From positions 1 through 5,528 of the forward strand of contig CAUHLX010000198.1 in assembly GCA_959606705.1 (NCBI GenBank): 5,528 nt of DNA, in the 5' to 3' direction. Origin of the DNA: an uncultured Bacillota bacterium (GTDB lineage Bacteria > Bacillota > Clostridia > Peptostreptococcales > Anaerovoracaceae). A program made the position numbers and the translations under genes. Under the pieces are notes generated by a model. It searched no databases. It had not been told where the DNA came from and was given only the letters and a program-made list of their open reading frames with translations. Position 1 is the first letter of the stretch. Every line of letters begins with the position of its first letter. Shown piece by piece: positions 5,425 through 5,528 of the stretch.

Positions 5425-5528
5425 TCAAACGTGGTCTTTTTTCCCACGTTTCACAGGATTGCTTTCATCCTTTTGGCCACTTTCCAGCACCACCTTGGCC
5501 ATGCTCTGAGCAAACTCATGGGCGTTGA
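5425..5528 (-). CDS. C-terminal end of an unidentified protein (start outside window)
   Basis: The minus strand is open from the right edge to a TGA at 5425-5427 and encodes 33 residues beginning NAHEFAQSMAKVVLES and ending KRGKKDHV. The first half looks like a final amphipathic helix of a soluble globular protein. The last 17 residues are hydrophilic and mostly charged, typical of a disordered tail. I do not recognise the family. That it is a real gene end is supported by the strong terminator starting about 20 nt after the stop and by the absence of a better frame. Confidence 0.7.
   Translation of the reverse strand, partial: NAHEFAQSMAKVVLESGQKDESNPVKRGKKDHV
5427..5451 (-). repeat. 8-bp inverted repeat spanning the last codons and stop
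   Basis: AAACGTGG (5427-5434) and CCACGTTT (5444-5451) are perfect reverse complements around a 9-nt purine-rich loop on the minus strand. The hairpin covers the final KRGKKDHV codons and touches the TGA. It lies upstream of the main terminator and lacks a T-tract, so it is probably not itself a terminator. Confidence 0.65.

Overview
The window looks like bacterial chromosome from a low-to-mid GC Firmicute, most likely class Clostridia. The evidence is strong AGGAGG-type ribosome binding sites, sigma-A-like promoters, a CD3324-family regulator (a family I associate with Clostridia) and a TetM-like GTPase fused to a Rae1/YacP-type NYN nuclease domain. The genes are fairly GC-rich; the gap at about 1643-1860 is visibly more AT-rich. 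Species cannot be named from this window.

Left part, plus strand: the 3' end of a UvrD/PcrA-type DNA helicase gene enters from the left edge and stops at 460. A complete rsgA-type gene (566-1642) follows. It encodes a circularly permuted, zinc-binding GTPase of 30S ribosome maturation, and probably has its own promoter in the 105-nt gap.

Middle, 1643-2150: no convincing intact gene. The stretch 1683-1978 is extremely dense in the tetramer TCGA (16 copies in about 300 bp). It ends in an array of 18-bp units (GTCGAAGCCGCCGAAACG and variants), one of which lacks a base. A strong hairpin with T-tracts (2042-2086) closes the region and can terminate transcription from both sides; the plus and minus gene sets converge on it.

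Right part, minus strand, read right to left: (i) the last 33 codons of an unidentified gene with a strong intrinsic terminator; (ii) a near-consensus promoter (TTGTCT-17-TATAAT) driving an 898-aa protein that joins a complete TetM/EF-G-like ribosomal GTPase (about residues 1-670) to a C-terminal NYN/PIN-like nuclease domain related to Rae1, with its acidic residues intact; (iii) a second promoter (TTGAAA-17-CATAAT) overlapping the stop codon of the fusion gene, driving a small CD3324-family helix-turn-helix protein after a leader of roughly 145 nt that contains a GC-rich stem and a 10-bp palindrome next to the ribosome binding site.

Functional theme: two of the genes (rsgA and the fusion) act on the ribosome. 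The fusion is the most interesting object here. Its architecture suggests a GTPase that docks at the ribosomal A site carrying its own mRNA-cleaving domain, and its domain IV loop does not carry the tetracycline-protection motif of Tet(M), so calling it a tetracycline resistance gene would probably be wrong.
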